Assembly (NCBI GenBank): GCA_030704615.1
Contig: CM060732.1
Span: 49,147,053 to 49,211,052, forward strand
From: Takakia lepidozioides
Lineage: Eukaryota > Streptophyta > Takakiopsida > Takakiales > Takakiaceae
DNA: 64,000 nucleotides
Reading direction: 5' to 3'
In this document: positions 33,331-46,100 of the stretch, one piece after another
Layout of the letters: every line of letters starts with the position of its first letter
How positions within the stretch are numbered: the first letter of the stretch is position 1
Position numbers and translations under genes: made by a program
The notes under the pieces: generated by a model
Told to the model about the DNA's origin: nothing
What the model saw: the letters and a program-made list of their open reading frames with translations, nothing else
The model's database searches: none

Positions 33331-35419
33331 AAGCCAGTTTAGCTCTAGGGGGGGGGGGGGTGGGGGGGGTTTGAACCTAGGACCTAGTGGATAGGGGCTA
33401 TGTATTAAGGGCTTAGGGGGTTGTTTGGACCTATTAGGCCAATTCCCTATGGTTCCATATCTTTATAAAGGTTTTTGGGTAATGAGAGGGGGTTAGAGAA
33501 TTATCTAGAGGCCAAGCCATGGGTTACTGGAAAGCTTATTCCTACCTAATGCTTATTGTTCTAGAATTAGTGAATTTCCGGATTTAATAATTGATTTGAA
33601 AGGGGTTTTCTGCTTAGAAAATTACCAGAAAATAGGGATAGAGGTAATTAAATCTATGATTTTTATCTCTATTTCCTAAGTTCAAGAGCTTGCCTAGGAT
33701 AGTATTTTTCCCATCTTCTCTATTGAATTCTATTGCTAGGAAATGGTCAGGAGCCCTAAAAACTAGCAAGGAAGTAGGATATTGTCCAGGTTAAGAGCTT
33801 TTATCCTAGGCTAGGGTGTGCTCTCCCCTTCGGATAGCAAGAATGTAGGCGTCCCCTTTGCACACACGTGCGATCCGGGGAAGTGTGATTGTGAAGCAAC
33901 CCAGACCTAAGCAGCTTGTCCTTAACGCTTTGCCAGTCCTCCGGAAACCGTCAGGCAGAGAGAACTTGTCGGGGACGCTAATAGCTCCGGGATGAAGCTG
34001 TGTTAACGCGAATAAAGAAGACAATTAGCTAGGAGTAGATTTCGTAGGAGACACGAACGAATTTTGTCCTGTGAATGTAGAAGTTGTACCTACGTTTGCT
34101 AATAGTTTAGGATAGCTGGAGGAGTTCCCTCCATCAACCACTGACCCTCTGCCAAGCTTAGCAACACACTTCACGGGTGGGCGGTTCTTGAGCCCAACCC
34201 ACCTTGTCACCGGATTCCAGGCCCCGGATTGACGTTCGTCTTTTTCCCCTTCGCGGTAAGCGCGCGCGGCGAGGCTCGTCATATTTATGGTGCGTCTGCC
34301 GAGAGTTCGGTAAGTTGCTACTAACGGTGAATTAGTAGGTGGATTTCGCACTAACACGGGTAATTAAGGTTTGAAACGGTACACCCTGAACCTAATTTCA
34401 TTTGAATTCATGTGCATGCTTTGATAGGGTTGAGCCCTAGTTTTGTTGCAAGGTCCTAGGAAGCCTAAGAAAATCGTGATCTAACAGTTATCATGGAGTT
34501 GCAGTATGACAATGGTTGTGGAACCCCATCGTTTTCATTTATCGTTTGAAGTCCGTGTGGTGGGTCTTTACCGAATCATTTCGAGCACGCGCTCAGGAGA
34601 AGTACGAGCAAGGGATTCCACCGTAATCTGTCGACTGATGCACCAACGCATTTTGGCAATCGCTGAAGAATACCGAGGATACTGGATAGCAGCCAAGATC
34701 ATACCCTTGGGGTCACGCGCACTAATCAATTCTATTTCTTCATTCTTTCGGTTCAATACTCGTTGGCCAGGTTGTTGCCAATCACCATTCCTGGGGTATT
34801 TGAACGTGTAATAGCTTATTTGAGTTGCTGCCCATTGTGCCAAACCGTTGCAGACGACAACATTACATTTGCAAACCAATCTTTCAGGCGCCGATCAGCG
34901 TGTGCCACTACGTTCTTACAAAATCGAGGGGCGTTTGATCTGAACTTTGATTTGGTGTGTTGAATATTTGGATGTGGTATCGATGACTATCTGGAGGACG
35001 ACAACCGACTACCCAATCCAATCACATCCATCTCCATCATTGGCCCCCCCGCTTCTACAGGCAAGGCAAGACAGCGGCTTTGCTCATCCTTGATCTCATT
35101 GCTGAAGGGCGGCGCTCTTTGACGGAAGAAGGTCATCGAGGAATTTTTCCCCGGACAATTGAGCACTCTCCGGCAAGGGCGCATAGAGCCACTGGAAGTA
35201 CCTCCGGTATATACCAATGTTTTCCCCTTACTACCCTCGAATTCAAATACAGGTTCATCAGGACCAGCAGACGCAAGGATAGGACATGTGGAAGCCCAAA
35301 TATCCTCACTGCTTAAGACAATGGATCAGTCCATGGGAGATCAAGTGAGTGCTATAGGTCACCATGTGACCAATTATGTGGGATTCAGAGATACGGCGCC
35401 AGTGGCAGAGACAGGCCCA

Positions 35420-35838
35420 AATGCGACCAAACTCTGGTGCTACAAGTGTAGGGGAAAAAATCATTTAGCTCAACACTACCCCAATCCCATTCAAGAGCGG
35501 CCAGCATACCACGCCTAGGATCCCGGAAGTTCAGGAGCGATGGAAGGCCAGGATGTGGCAAGTGCGGCATGTACGGACATCAAACCGAAGATTGTTGGCA
35601 AGGCATCGTCTGTCTACATTGTGGTGTGACGGGCCATCCATTAGAACGTTGCAAAAAAAGGAAGGTAGATCAGCCTACTCCAATAACACAGCAACAAGTG
35701 GACGCCAATTTACAAGGACAACGAGCGCCATTCCCAGATCAGTATCTCACTGCTCCGCCGGCGTCCTTACCACCACAACATAGCATGTATTTTGCTACAA
35801 TACCTCAAATATTACCTCGTCCTCCAGGATCAGGATAG
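35420..35838 (+). pseudogene. gypsy gag fragment with three zinc knuckles
   Basis: This is the nucleocapsid part of gag, which binds element RNA. Three CCHC-type motifs follow each other. CYKCRGKNHLAQHY has lost its last cysteine. CGKCGMYGHQTEDC and CLHCGVTGHPLERC are intact and followed by a basic KKRK stretch. The first lies in a different frame from the other two, so there is a frameshift near 35520. Upstream gag sequence (34560-34960) is only faintly recognisable. Confidence 0.8.
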
Positions 35839-36517
35839 ACCGGAAGTCCAGCTTCCCCCGTTCAGCAACCTCGGGTAACGTTTGCTAGTCCTGTAGCTCA
35901 GATAGCGTGCAAGGATCTTCAAATACTTGGTCTCAACCGCAGGATGTGAGAGCCATAGGAGGTTATGAGGCGTCAACATCGGCCGCACCGCCTCCACAAG
36001 CAAGCAGTTCTTCTCCAATGCCGACACGAACACAGGCACCGCATCATAATGTCAATTGGATAGCAAGTGAGCCAGCAGAGCCACCAAAGAAAAGTCCAAT
36101 CAAGGAGAAGGAGAGCTTAGTAATCACCACCAAGCAGCAGAGGGAAACCCAAAGCAAATCGCCAGGGTTGAGGATGCCTGAGGAGGTGTCATCTTCGGAG
36201 TCAGATCAAGAACTCCCAGACTTTGCAGAAGTCAAGAGCGATGCTCATAACGCAACCACAGCGCTGTTAAGAGAGCAAGAAGAGGAAAAAGCCCAGAAGA
36301 AGGGAAAGAAGGTGGCATTCGCGGAAGCAGAACCTGCAATCGTCAATCCCGTTCCAATTCGTCCACCCCGAATGAGGCCAAAGGTTTCAGCCTTCAGACC
36401 AATTGTAGTGGAGCTGCCCAAAACTTTGAAGAGGTCTCCAGCTACCATGCGATTCACCAACGAGTTGGTTCCATACAACTTGATGGAGGACTTCGACACA
36501 TTCAGGCCAACATTTCT

Positions 36518-37069
36518 GTGGCCCAGCTCATTACAGTGTCTCCCACCATGAAGCACGCGTTGAAGGCAGCTTTGGTGAGGAAGAGAACAGGAAGTCCGAT
36601 CCAGGCTCACCACGTTAGTGCTCGAGTCGATCCAGGGCCAGTTGAGATTGAGGTGGAGATTGTTGACCGGATACGCCATTGCTTAGTAGACGGTGGCAGT
36701 TCAGTCAATATCATGCCTCTTCCAACATTGACAAAGCTCGGACTACACATGACAGGGAAGTCCCCTCTCATCATCCGCTTAGCTGATCAGCATAAGATCA
36801 GACCTGTTGGCTATGTGACGAATGTCCGAATCATGAAGACCGGAGGATCCACGTACACAGTGGAATTCCAGGTAATTGATTTTCCCATAGATAGGTACTC
36901 TTATGTGCTCCTACTGGGACGACCATGGCTGGTGCAAGCCCAAGCATGTACGAACTGGGGATCAGGGACTATCACCTACGGGGAGAAGCCACATACCACC
37001 ACTGTTTCATTTTTATCATCAGAGCCTCAACCATGGACGGATGAGGATGAGTTGAGCGCCATTGGTTAA
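36518..37069 (+). pseudogene. gypsy aspartic protease region
   Basis: A 183-codon frame with VDGGSSVNIMPLPTLTKLGL, the D-[TSG]-G active site of the retroelement protease in the DGG form seen in several plant gypsy lineages. It is followed by the flap-side segment and a YVLLLGRPWLVQAQA block (usual form LGRPWL). It cleaves the Gag-Pol precursor in active elements. The frame is closed by a stop at 37069 before RT. Confidence 0.8.
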
Positions 37070-37567
37070 GATGAAGAGTTAGAAGAACTTAGCGAAGATG
37101 ATTTATCAACAGAGGATGACAGCCCTGTTCCTCAGCGGGTTCTGACCACATCTACGGCACTCAATGCGGCAATTAGGACGAAGCCAAGGCTTTCGGAATT
37201 CTCCGTCAAGACTCTAGGCCCCGGACTCTACGAATGTGGGTCTGATTTGGATTGCCTAGAATGGTTAGATGGAGGATACAATTTGAGGGAAGTGACAATA
37301 CACATGACCTATGCAGAAGAATCTAGCAACTATGTGTTTGGAGGCATGGTGTCTGAACTTTTCTCCATTTCCGCCGATCAGATTGGTCTGAATGATATGG
37401 TCACTCAGGTGGAGGTCGGCGACCCTATCAACATGCGCTTTGTGGAGGAGGACGAGTTGACCCGCGACGTTGTCCGGCATAGTCTCCCCTACATACTATA
37501 CCTGCAATAAACAACCTCGAGAGGCGAGGACAAGACCTCTTATACCTCTGAACCGGAAACTCAACTG

Positions 37568-38940
37568 GTGGACATGTCAGTGGGAGGAGAACCCCCACGA
37601 ATGGTGAAGGTTGGAGCTCAGCTAAGCTCCGACAAAGTGAGTGAGTACCAAATGTTGTTCAGAGAATTCAGAGATGTTTTTGCATGGTCTTACACGGAAC
37701 TAAGGGGAGTGCCCTCTTACATTGCTATGCACTCGATTCCATTGCTTCCAGATGCAGTACCGAGAAGACAACGAGAATGAAGGGTGAATTCCAACCTCGC
37801 TCTACTGATCAAAGCAGAGGTTGAGAAGTTATTAATTGCCGGATTTGTCTTCCCCGTCAAGACATCCACCTGGGTATCCCCTATGGTGATTGTTCACAAA
37901 AAGACGGGGGATTGTGTGTCTGTGTGGATTTCTGACCACTGAACAAGGTAACACACAAGGACCATTTCCCTCTGCCATTTATCGACACGCTAGTGGAAGA
38001 AGTGGCAAGAAAAGAAATTTATTCATTCATGGATGGATTCCTGGGCTACAATCAAGTATTGATAGACCCAAAAGATGTGTTGAAGACCACGTTCACGTCA
38101 CCTTGGGGTACTTTTGCTTACACAAGGATGCCATTCGGTCTTTGCAACGCTCCCTTAACCTTCCAACGTGTCATGATGTATGCTTTCTCTGACATTGTGA
38201 GGAAGAATTTGGTTATATTTTTGGATGATTTCTGCTGCAATGGTGACGAGAAGGATCATGTGGACGCCTTGCAAGAATGTTTCATCCGTTGTCGGGAGAT
38301 TGTATCTCTCTCAACCCTATGAAGTATGTATTTGCAGTCATTCATGGACTGTTGTTGGGGCACATTGTGTCCAAAGACGGAGTGGCGACGGACCCTTCAA
38401 AGATGATTGTCATCGTCAAGTTACCACCTCCAGAGACGCCTTCGAAGGTGAAAGGATTCATTGGCCACATAGGGTGGTATAGGAAATTTATGGACAAGTA
38501 TGCAGAAGAGGGATTTCCAATGACTCACTTGTTGAAGAAGAACCAAGTATTTTCTTGGGATGCAAGATGTCAAGAGTCTTTTGAGACCTTGAAGCAAATG
38601 CTAAGTTCAGCCCCAGTACTGGCAGCACCAGACTGGAACAAACCTTTTCATGTTTATGTTGATGCATCAGCGGTGGCCGTAGGATGTGCCCTGTGCCAGC
38701 CGGACGCAGAAGGGCATGATCACCCCATAGCATTTGCTAGTCGTCAGCTCAACTTTGCATAGACAAGGTATAGCACTATGGAGAGGGAGGCGCTGAGCAT
38801 GATATTTGCGGTTAAGAAATATAGGCATTATCTGCTGGAGACCCCTTTTACGTTTTTTGTTGATCACATGGCTTTATGTTACCTCATTAACAAACCAGAC
38901 TTGTCAGGACGCATAGCCAGGTGGATCACCTAATGCGTTT
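37568..38940 (+). pseudogene. gypsy reverse transcriptase and RNase H, broken
   Basis: In order: FRDVFAWSYTELRGVP (start of RT), VIVHKKTGD, and a C-V-D-F-stop-P-L-N-K block where a stop replaces an arginine codon near 37937. Then come HFPLPFIDTLVEE, MPFGLCNAPLTFQRVM, and FLDDF for the usual Y/F-x-DD catalytic box. RNase H starts at DWNKPFHVYVDASAVAVG, has an in-frame stop at 38761 and continues TRYSTMEREALSMIFAVKKY. Stops also occur near 37780. It cannot encode a working polymerase. Confidence 0.85.
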
Positions 38941-38958
38941 CTCTTCGCCATAGAGACG

Positions 38959-39375
38959 GTGCCTCCATGGTATGAAGACATTGCCCAATATCTCCAGACA
39001 CTTGAGCCTCCTACAGGATTGGATCAGCATGAGAAGAGGAGACTTTGCTTGCGGAGCATGAAGTTTGCCTTGATTGGAGGACAGTTGTATCGCAGGGGAA
39101 TAGATGGCCTTTTGCGACGCTGCATCGCCCAGGAGGAGGTCATTGATGTTTTGGAGACTGCACATGACAATATTTGCGACAGACATTTCGCGGGACGGTT
39201 GACGGTGCAGAAAGCAGTAAGAATGGGCTATTATTGGCCAACCATGTTCAAAGATGCACATCAATGGGTGCGAACATGTGACGCATGCCAAAGATACGCC
39301 AAGAAGGACAATAGGCTTGGAATGCCGTTGGTTCCAACACTCCCACTTGCTCCGTTTGAGAAATGGATTATTGGC
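38959..39375 (+). pseudogene. gypsy integrase N-terminal zinc finger, truncated
   Basis: The frame begins PPWYEDIAQYLQTLEPP, the usual linker before integrase. It contains the HHCC zinc domain (AHDNICDRHFAG and TCDACQRYAKK) with YYWPTMF between. It ends at PFEKWIIGF, the first residues of the catalytic core. The D,D-35-E core is absent because unrelated sequence follows. Confidence 0.8.
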
Positions 39376-39760
39376 TTCCTTCCAAGCCTTGTTAGCCATA
39401 GAGAGTTCATTTTTATTGACCATGATTGTTTGCTGCAACTCCAGGATGTACCTCTCCTGGTCAGCCTCAACCTGACTGTACTGTTGGAAAGTATTCTCAT
39501 TGCGACAGATTGTAGCCTTCAAATCAACAATGAGTTTCCCTTGCTATATTATCTCAGCTTCTGCCATCATACAGCTCTCCTCTTGTCTGTTAACTTCTAA
39601 TGCAGTTTGCTTCAGAGCAGTTGTTAGTGTGGCACACTGTATGGTCATTCTCTGATGAACTGCCTCCAACTCTGTATGTAGCACGTTCACTTCCTGCAAC
39701 TTGCCCTCATGCTTCACCTGCAATTGGTATAACTGTTGCTTATGTGCTTCATGCCTATGC
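39375..39760 (-). pseudogene. coiled-coil protein fragment, antisense, fused to the gypsy break
   Basis: On the minus strand from about 39760 a single frame gives a heptad-rich sequence (LHTELEAVHQRMTIQCATL, then ATICRNENTFQQYSQVEADQ, then LELQQTIMVNKNELSMANKA) with one TAG near 39550. It ends exactly where gypsy integrase homology stops. I do not recognise the family. A long coiled coil with Q/E-rich heptads could come from gag of another retroelement or from a cytoskeletal-type host protein. Confidence 0.5.
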
Positions 39761-39779
39761 GGGCCTGGTTGAACCTCAT

Positions 39780-40240
39780 GCGAAGCGCATGGAGGCTTTA
39801 CAGCAGCAGGTAGATGTGTACAGAATCAAGAAGGAGAGACTCTCAGGGTGCCAACAAGACTTGGTTGGCGAATCACCTTATGCAGTATGTTAGCCAAAAG
39901 GCCGGTGGTGTTAGGGGTAGAAGGCCAAAGTCACCAAGGAAGCTCACCCAGGGCGAGATGAATGATCTCAGATTGCAGGTGTAGAACATTGCCACAACTA
40001 CTATAGACAATGTCTATAGTAGAATAACGGAATTACAGGATGATGTGGAAGGCCGGCAGCCTCAAGTGGATGACCTGAGTTCAAATATTGACAAGAGAGT
40101 CTTTGTTCCTGAAGAGCAGCTGATGGCTACTTATTTGCATGCCAGTAATTTTTCAGTCTTTTTCGCAGGGGGTGCAAGAGAGGCCAGTGGTAGAAGGGCC
40201 AGTGGTGCCAATACCATAGCAGGTGCCTGTGCAGGTAGCT
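39780..40240 (+). pseudogene. coiled-coil-like fragment, sense strand
   Basis: On the plus strand AKRMEALQQQVDVYRIKKERL (39780-39840) is followed, after frame changes and stops, by ITELQDDVEGRQPQVDDLSS and NIDKRVFVPEEQLMATYLHA (to about 40150). The composition is coiled-coil-like and similar in style to the antisense fragment next to it. No family is recognised. Confidence 0.4.
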
Positions 40241-40767
40241 GAACATGTTGCTACTATAGCAAAACCACAGCCTGAGGTATGGGGGGAAAGGGATGAGGTT
40301 TTAACCCACCTAGAGCTCCTGCGCATGGGAGTACAGTCGGGCTATGATTTTGCCCTTCCACCAAATTCCCCCCGTGTTGGGCTCACGGTTTCTTGGGCTC
40401 ACAGACTCACGCCCTCTTGGCTCACAGAATTAGCACCCCCCCTGGCTCCTCGCTGACTTTTTTCAACTCTCTTGAGAATTCTTGGTGGGGTAGCGCCACT
40501 CCCCCATCGCTCTACTCTCCCCTTTACATCCTCGTCATGCTTCATAACTTTCTCTTTTTCATGAGATGGAATCATGCAGAGGGGTGGAGAAAGATGACAG
40601 ACGCCCCAATATATATTGACTGAGCGTCGTTTGAGGAAAAAAGTTAGAAATCCACGCTCAGGAAGTCGCCGTGCGTCTGCAGAAAACCATCGGTTCTGAA
40701 GCAAATATGATACAAACAAGTATGAATAGTGACTGATAGTCGCAACGGGACAAAAAAAATGTGCATG

Positions 40768-41037
40768 TCAAGACAATTGTGCGGTTTTCAAGACAGAATT
40801 CATTAGGCGGGTGTGTGCATGTAGTTGCTCGTCCAACTTGTTATGTTCGAGACCTGCTTCAATCCAAATCTCCCTTAGCCAACTGCAAGACAGCCTTTGT
40901 GTCCTCCAATTACTTTTTGCACTTGAGGTTGGCCTCCACATCCACCTTGTTTGCTCACTCCGGTTGGCAAGTCTAGTCTCAAACTCCTTCCCGAGTTCCT
41001 CCCTCAAAGCTGCCAATTGTGTAGATGTGCCCAACAT
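40768..41037 (-). pseudogene. third coiled-coil-like fragment
   Basis: Minus-strand frame with TQLAALREELGKEFETRLAN, after which the heptad pattern continues in another frame (VDVEANLKCKK, then LEDTKAVLQLAKGDLD). It looks like another piece of the same kind of coiled-coil sequence as at 39375-40240. Function unknown. Confidence 0.35.
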
Positions 41038-41288
41038 GGGATTTCACATGAGTGCCCAACAACAATAATTGATGTCCTGCTTATATGAAAACTCATAAGC
41101 ATGCCTGTTTGGGGATTCATGATGAACTTGTTGCTAATCTCCCTGATCTTTCACAGTGTGATGTTTCACCAACCATTCAGGCCATTGTCCCCCCCACCAG
41201 AATCCCTTCCCTCAAAGCTTTCAAGTATTCTTCTATGAATTGACTGTGTCAAATACGTTGGTTCTGTTTCATGGGCAAAACTGATCGT

Positions 41289-42180
41289 TCAAGATTTGGC
41301 CAACGCCACTTCTCTGAGCCCTGGGGTACTCGGCTTTTTTGTTTGCAAGCGTAACCTTGGAGTCTTAAAGAAACTCCCTTCTTGGAACAAATTCCCTATG
41401 ACCTGCCAAGTGACCCGGTGCTCCTCCACATCCACATGACCCGATGGCAATTCGAACAATTGCTCCTGCAAGTACTGGGGAGTAATTGCTATATCTACCC
41501 CGTCATAGGGCTCCAAAGTTCTGAAGAAATTGAATCATATACTGCCGATGATGACAATGACAAGTCCTTGCGTAGCAGACCCCCCTCCAAATCGCAACTC
41601 CCTCTGCAGCTGCACTGCCCGGGGTTGTTTGTATGGTAGCAATGTTGCTTCTGCAGAACGTGGTGCTCTTTCCTGATATCCTCCATTCCCTCACCTCTTT
41701 TCATTTAGACAAACAAAAAAGGCCTTATTTGAAAGAGGTAGGAAAGCTTGCAGGAGAACACAGAGCTAAGGTATGGTTGGCACAGAATGCAACAGGTAAG
41801 AGTGGTAAGCCTGTGGGGCTTTGCAAGTAGAGGGCGAGAGAATGTACTCTCAATGGTTCGTTTAAACGCCGAGCGGGTAATCCGTTATATCCGCCATAGC
41901 TACAAAGCGTAGCTTTGAGTGCCCCTCTCGTCGAGACACGGGCTATTCGGAGCCACCCGACTCTTCCGCTCATAACTCTTCCAAATTCTTGTTCTTGTTT
42001 ATTGGAGGGAACCACCCCTACATGAAATTCTCGCTCATTGATGGCTGTTGCCCTGACTTAGGTAACTTTTTTAATTCTACCCCCTCCGTGGAATTCCCAC
42101 CTGGAATGCCAAGTAGGACAGCACATGTGGTAAAAGTCACTCTTCTGTACTCGGAAAGGGTTCCGTTACCCCTGCCCTGA
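41289..42180. other. unclassified, likely retroelement-derived
   Basis: The minus-strand frame 41289-41516 contains ITPQYLQEQLFELPSGHVDV and VTWQVIGNLFQEGSFF. It looks protein-like but matches no family I can name. It lies between remnants of two gypsy elements, so a gag fragment is a fair guess. The rest has no recognisable content. Confidence 0.3.
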
Positions 42181-42199
42181 ATGCATTAATCGGCCCCCA

Positions 42200-43100
42200 C
42201 CCAAATAGTTTTGGCTGATGTAAAGGTACCGGTCCGGTACTTTGAGGCCCCGGTTGTCCTCTTGCATGATGATACTCACTTTTGCAATTATGCGCTTTGT
42301 CGTGTGTTTAGCCTTAGTGGCCACGTGTTCATTTTTTTAGACATGCCCCCGACTCCCCTGTCCGCGTGGCACATTCTCCGAGTTTGACTTCCAAACTTCT
42401 CTCAGCCCGCAATTGACGACCCATTTTCTGATGTGAACCCGCGTCCACTGTCACTGACCCTATGGAGTGGAACCCGCGTGGGGGCTGTGACGGCTGCCTG
42501 TTGGCAGGTTTGTGACAGGCTATGTCAGACTGTGGTGAGTTGGTGATAGGCTGTGTGACACTGTGATGGGCTGTGATAGCTATGTGAACACCTATACTTC
42601 CGCCCCCCTGCGTCATAATCAGCCTCGGCTTAGCGACAAGGCTCCATACTCAGTTGGTTATCACCGGTGGCAGCCATGCTGACTGTTTTGTGGGCAATAC
42701 ATGCAAATTCATGTTGCAATGGTTGTCATGGATACCACTGTATCCCCTTCAACTTCTTGGCATTGATTTCCCAGTATTTCTTGTTAATGTTTGTAACATG
42801 GCGGTGTTATATCATACATCTTTGTATGACATCAAGGTCCTTTCCATGTGTGATAAGCTTAGAAGCTTAATCTTCGCAGACTTCTTCTGCAACTTAACCG
42901 CAGTCCCCAAATCTCCCGTCTTAAAAGTCTTTAATTTCCTTCCTCAAACTGATCCTTCTCTTCATCTGAATTCTGGTCATGTTATGTTTGCCATTGCGTC
43001 AGCACCGTACTTCCTCCACAGGGATAATTCATGTTTCCTGATGTTTAATCGATATCTTTTCCACATTTCCCTATTCTCTTCTCATCAGTAGGTAACAAAG
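42200..43100. other. no gene recognised
   Basis: A 145-codon plus-strand frame at 42654-43091 is antisense to what would be the 3' end of the minus-strand gypsy element and has no family features. I read this stretch as its terminal region or LTR, too worn to define. Confidence 0.35.
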
Positions 43101-46100
43101 ATACACTGGAAGAAAGCCTTCCATACCATAAACTAACTGGAATGGTGTATACTCAGTGGACTTTATATGAAGTCATGTATTGACCACAAAGCTGCAGCAG
43201 CATTGTATTCCCAATCTGTTGTTCGCATTGACTATCTTTAGACAAGATAGTACATAGTATTTTGTTGGTGACTCTGCCTGCCCATTACCCTGTGGGTAAT
43301 AGGTTGTACTTTTCTATGCGCAAAAAAAATTTATGGTCCATTAATGAAGTGACTCCCTGGTCAATGATGAATAGGGGGCAGCACCCAAATCTTGTAAGTC
43401 GTTCTCATACATGAACATGTGGCTCCTGTTGTCGCCTCTAGTAGTCGTCTTGTTCACCCACGTGTTTGTAGATAATCTATGTGGCCCAGCTTCGTAGTGC
43501 ATTAATTCCTGCCCTGCTTTGTACTTGTTTGTGATTCTGGCGGTGGGTAATTGGTCCAACAAAGTCTAGTCCCCATGTCTGGAAATGGTTCAGTAGCCGA
43601 ATCGTAGGATGCAAAGCCATCTTTTACGTAGCGTCTGCAATGGTCCTAGCCTCTGACACTTATCACAACTCGTAACAATACTTGTGTACATCCTTTGGAA
43701 CAAGTAGGCCACCAGTACCCTGCAAGTAGGATCTTTCTACTGGTAGTCTCTTATCCAAAAGGACTCCAGCCACTCCTTTTATGAACTTCCTCCAAAAATT
43801 TTATTTACTTCATGGTGGTATAAGCATCGTTTAAGTACTCTATCATGGTCCTAGCTTATACATTCTGTCCCCTACCATAGTGTAAGGGAAAACCGACATG
43901 ATAACGATTCTCTTCCTCTGCTCCTTTCCTTAACTAGGTGCGGCACTGACCATGAGTAAGGTAGTATCTGATTGGCCACTGCCAATCTAACCAGTCATCT
44001 GCACTTCCTGCACCTCTACTGCAAATAAACTCGCATCAGGGAGTTGGTCGTCTACTCCTGGGGCGGGCTCTCCTATTGATAGGCGTGACAAGTGATCTGC
44101 CACAAGATGCAAATGGGCCAGGCTTTGTAAACAACTTCGAACTCACAGTCGTGAAAGATTATTAACCCACCTTGCTATCCCTTCCACTTATCAAAGGCTT
44201 GTTCACCAAATAAATCAGAAATTGATGATCCACATAAACATAAACTTCCTTCCCAATAGGTAATGCGAATTTCTTACTGCATTAAATTGCCAGTGCTTTA
44301 TCTTTCAGTTGTGCTATAGTTCCTTTTAGCTCACTGTTCATCAACTTGCTAGCATAACCACAGGTGTGAATCTATGCCTCTTCCGTAACATTTTGGCTAA
44401 TACTGCTCCCAATGCGTTCTTGAGGCTCACAGTGAACATGAAACACTACATGCCATCTGGGGGTAATCAGCATATGTGGTAGTTGTTACTGACAATGTAA
44501 GTTCCTCAAAGGCTGTGACATTCAGCTGTACCATGTTAAACACTGCAAATAAAAATCTTTCTATCAAAGCGTGCTGAGCGGTGCTCAACGCGGCTGACAT
44601 AACGCGTCTGCCCAACATCTTTGTAATACACTGGTTTGTTCCAAGGAATCTCTTAGACTCTTAACATTTACTGGTGGTGGAGAGGCTTAATGGCCTCTGT
44701 CTTTAGGGATCCACATCAGAAGTCCCCTCTTACACACAAGTGTCGACAAAAGTACCTTGAGTTACACAGAAAATACACTTCTTGGATTCAGGCCCAGACA
44801 TTCATCTGCATCTGGCCTGATCTGGCCAAACATAAACTCCAATTTATGCAAGTTTCATTTTTAGAGCTGTACACACTGAGATCATCCAAGACCCCAACAC
44901 CTGCATGAAATCCTAGATACTCATGAAAAGATTCACTTATCACTCTCTGAAAGGTTGTGTCGGTGCATTAAAAGTCCAAAATGCCATGACTTTGTATGAG
45001 CAAGACACCCCCCCAGCTCTGTGAGCTAAAGCTGTCCTTTCCCTGGTCTTCTTCTGCCACTCTGCACTTGATTATACCCCCTTGAAGCCATCCATGAATG
45101 AGTACATCTCATGGCCTACCACAGTGTCCAATTACCGCGTGAATGGCAAAGGACATGACTTATTTAGTATCTAGAATTATTTTATATCCACGATTGTGTT
45201 CTTATAGTTCCCACAAATATCTCTCAGTTTTAACCATTCTTCTTGGGAACTATCACATGGGTGACAACCAAGTTGTATACTCTACGCGGGTATATAACTC
45301 AGCCTCAGCCAACTTCTTGATCTTTTCCCTAACCTTCTGTGCATAGTTGGGAGTCCATCTGTACCTCGCCTGTTTGATTGGTACTGACCCTGGTTCCAGT
45401 TCAATCTTATGCTAACAGATCTTAGGGGGTATCCCTTCAGACACGTAGCTCCTCCCCAGCAAATACATCTCTGTATTTGATGATCAACAGACTCTGTAGC
45501 TTCCCTCAAAGAATTCTGGCTCCAAGTCCCCGCCCCTACTTTCACCCTTATCGGTTTCTCCTCAATTCCCACATTCACTTCTTCACTGCTCATCAACTTG
45601 TGATTTCCAACCAGTCACTACTTCATCATGTAAACTCACAGTAGCGGTTCTTCTAGGATTCCCATTTCTCCCTCTCTTTCTTCATAGAAATGTGGTGGGT
45701 AACTGCTTATTTCATCCTTAATTGGTGTTGTTGTCAATACACCACAACAGATACCTTTTAAACAACTTAGGCCTTCCAGTTGCATCTCTGCAACCTGCCC
45801 CACTCTGGGTGTGCCAGCGAACAGGGTAGCTTCCTGCTCCTCATCAAGTCCTCCCTCCAGTCATACTCCCTGACCCCTCGAGGTCTTCTCGTAGACGGTA
45901 GTCTACTAGATTTCTTAGTGGTGATTTGTATCTTGTGCATCCCATCCTGCACAGTTAGTAACTGGGAATTCCAGTCATGGAATACCCTGGCCCTGTTTCA
46001 AGCCACAGTCGACCTAGCAATAAGGAGTAAGCTTCCATGACTTCATCCATTTTCAACACAGTTACTGTGATCTTAAAGATCATCTTTTGAATCTGTATTT

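Larger units (their letters stand above)
29500..34400. other. non-coding, simple-sequence-rich region
   Basis: I recognise no gene. Open frames at 29714-29980 and 30178-30609 (88 and 143 codons) have no family motif. The AT-rich stretch 30610-31780 contains repeated words (AGGGAAACTAGGG, GCTTAGC, CTAACCC) and may be LTR or leader sequence of an unrecognised retroelement. Homopolymer G runs occur at 31909-31921 and 33350-33368. The part 33800-34400 has many in-frame stops in all frames; it may be the leader or LTR of the gypsy element that starts near 34500. Confidence 0.4.
34500..39375 (+). mobile_element. decayed Ty3/gypsy retrotransposon (gag-PR-RT-RH-partial IN)
   Basis: The order gag, aspartic protease, reverse transcriptase, RNase H, integrase is that of Ty3/gypsy elements. 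Zinc knuckles lie at about 35436-35680, protease at 36690, RT at 37568-38310, RNase H at 38630-38930 and the integrase HHCC zinc finger at 39120-39300. Many stops and frameshifts are present, and part of the linker between RNase H and integrase is missing. The integrase catalytic core and 3' LTR are gone: homology ends near 39375, where unrelated coiled-coil-coding sequence begins. I could not define LTRs or a primer-binding site. Confidence 0.85.

Noticed and set aside
44690-44908. Plus-strand frame of 72 codons
   Set aside because: It is antisense to the RT/RNase H part of the minus-strand gypsy element.
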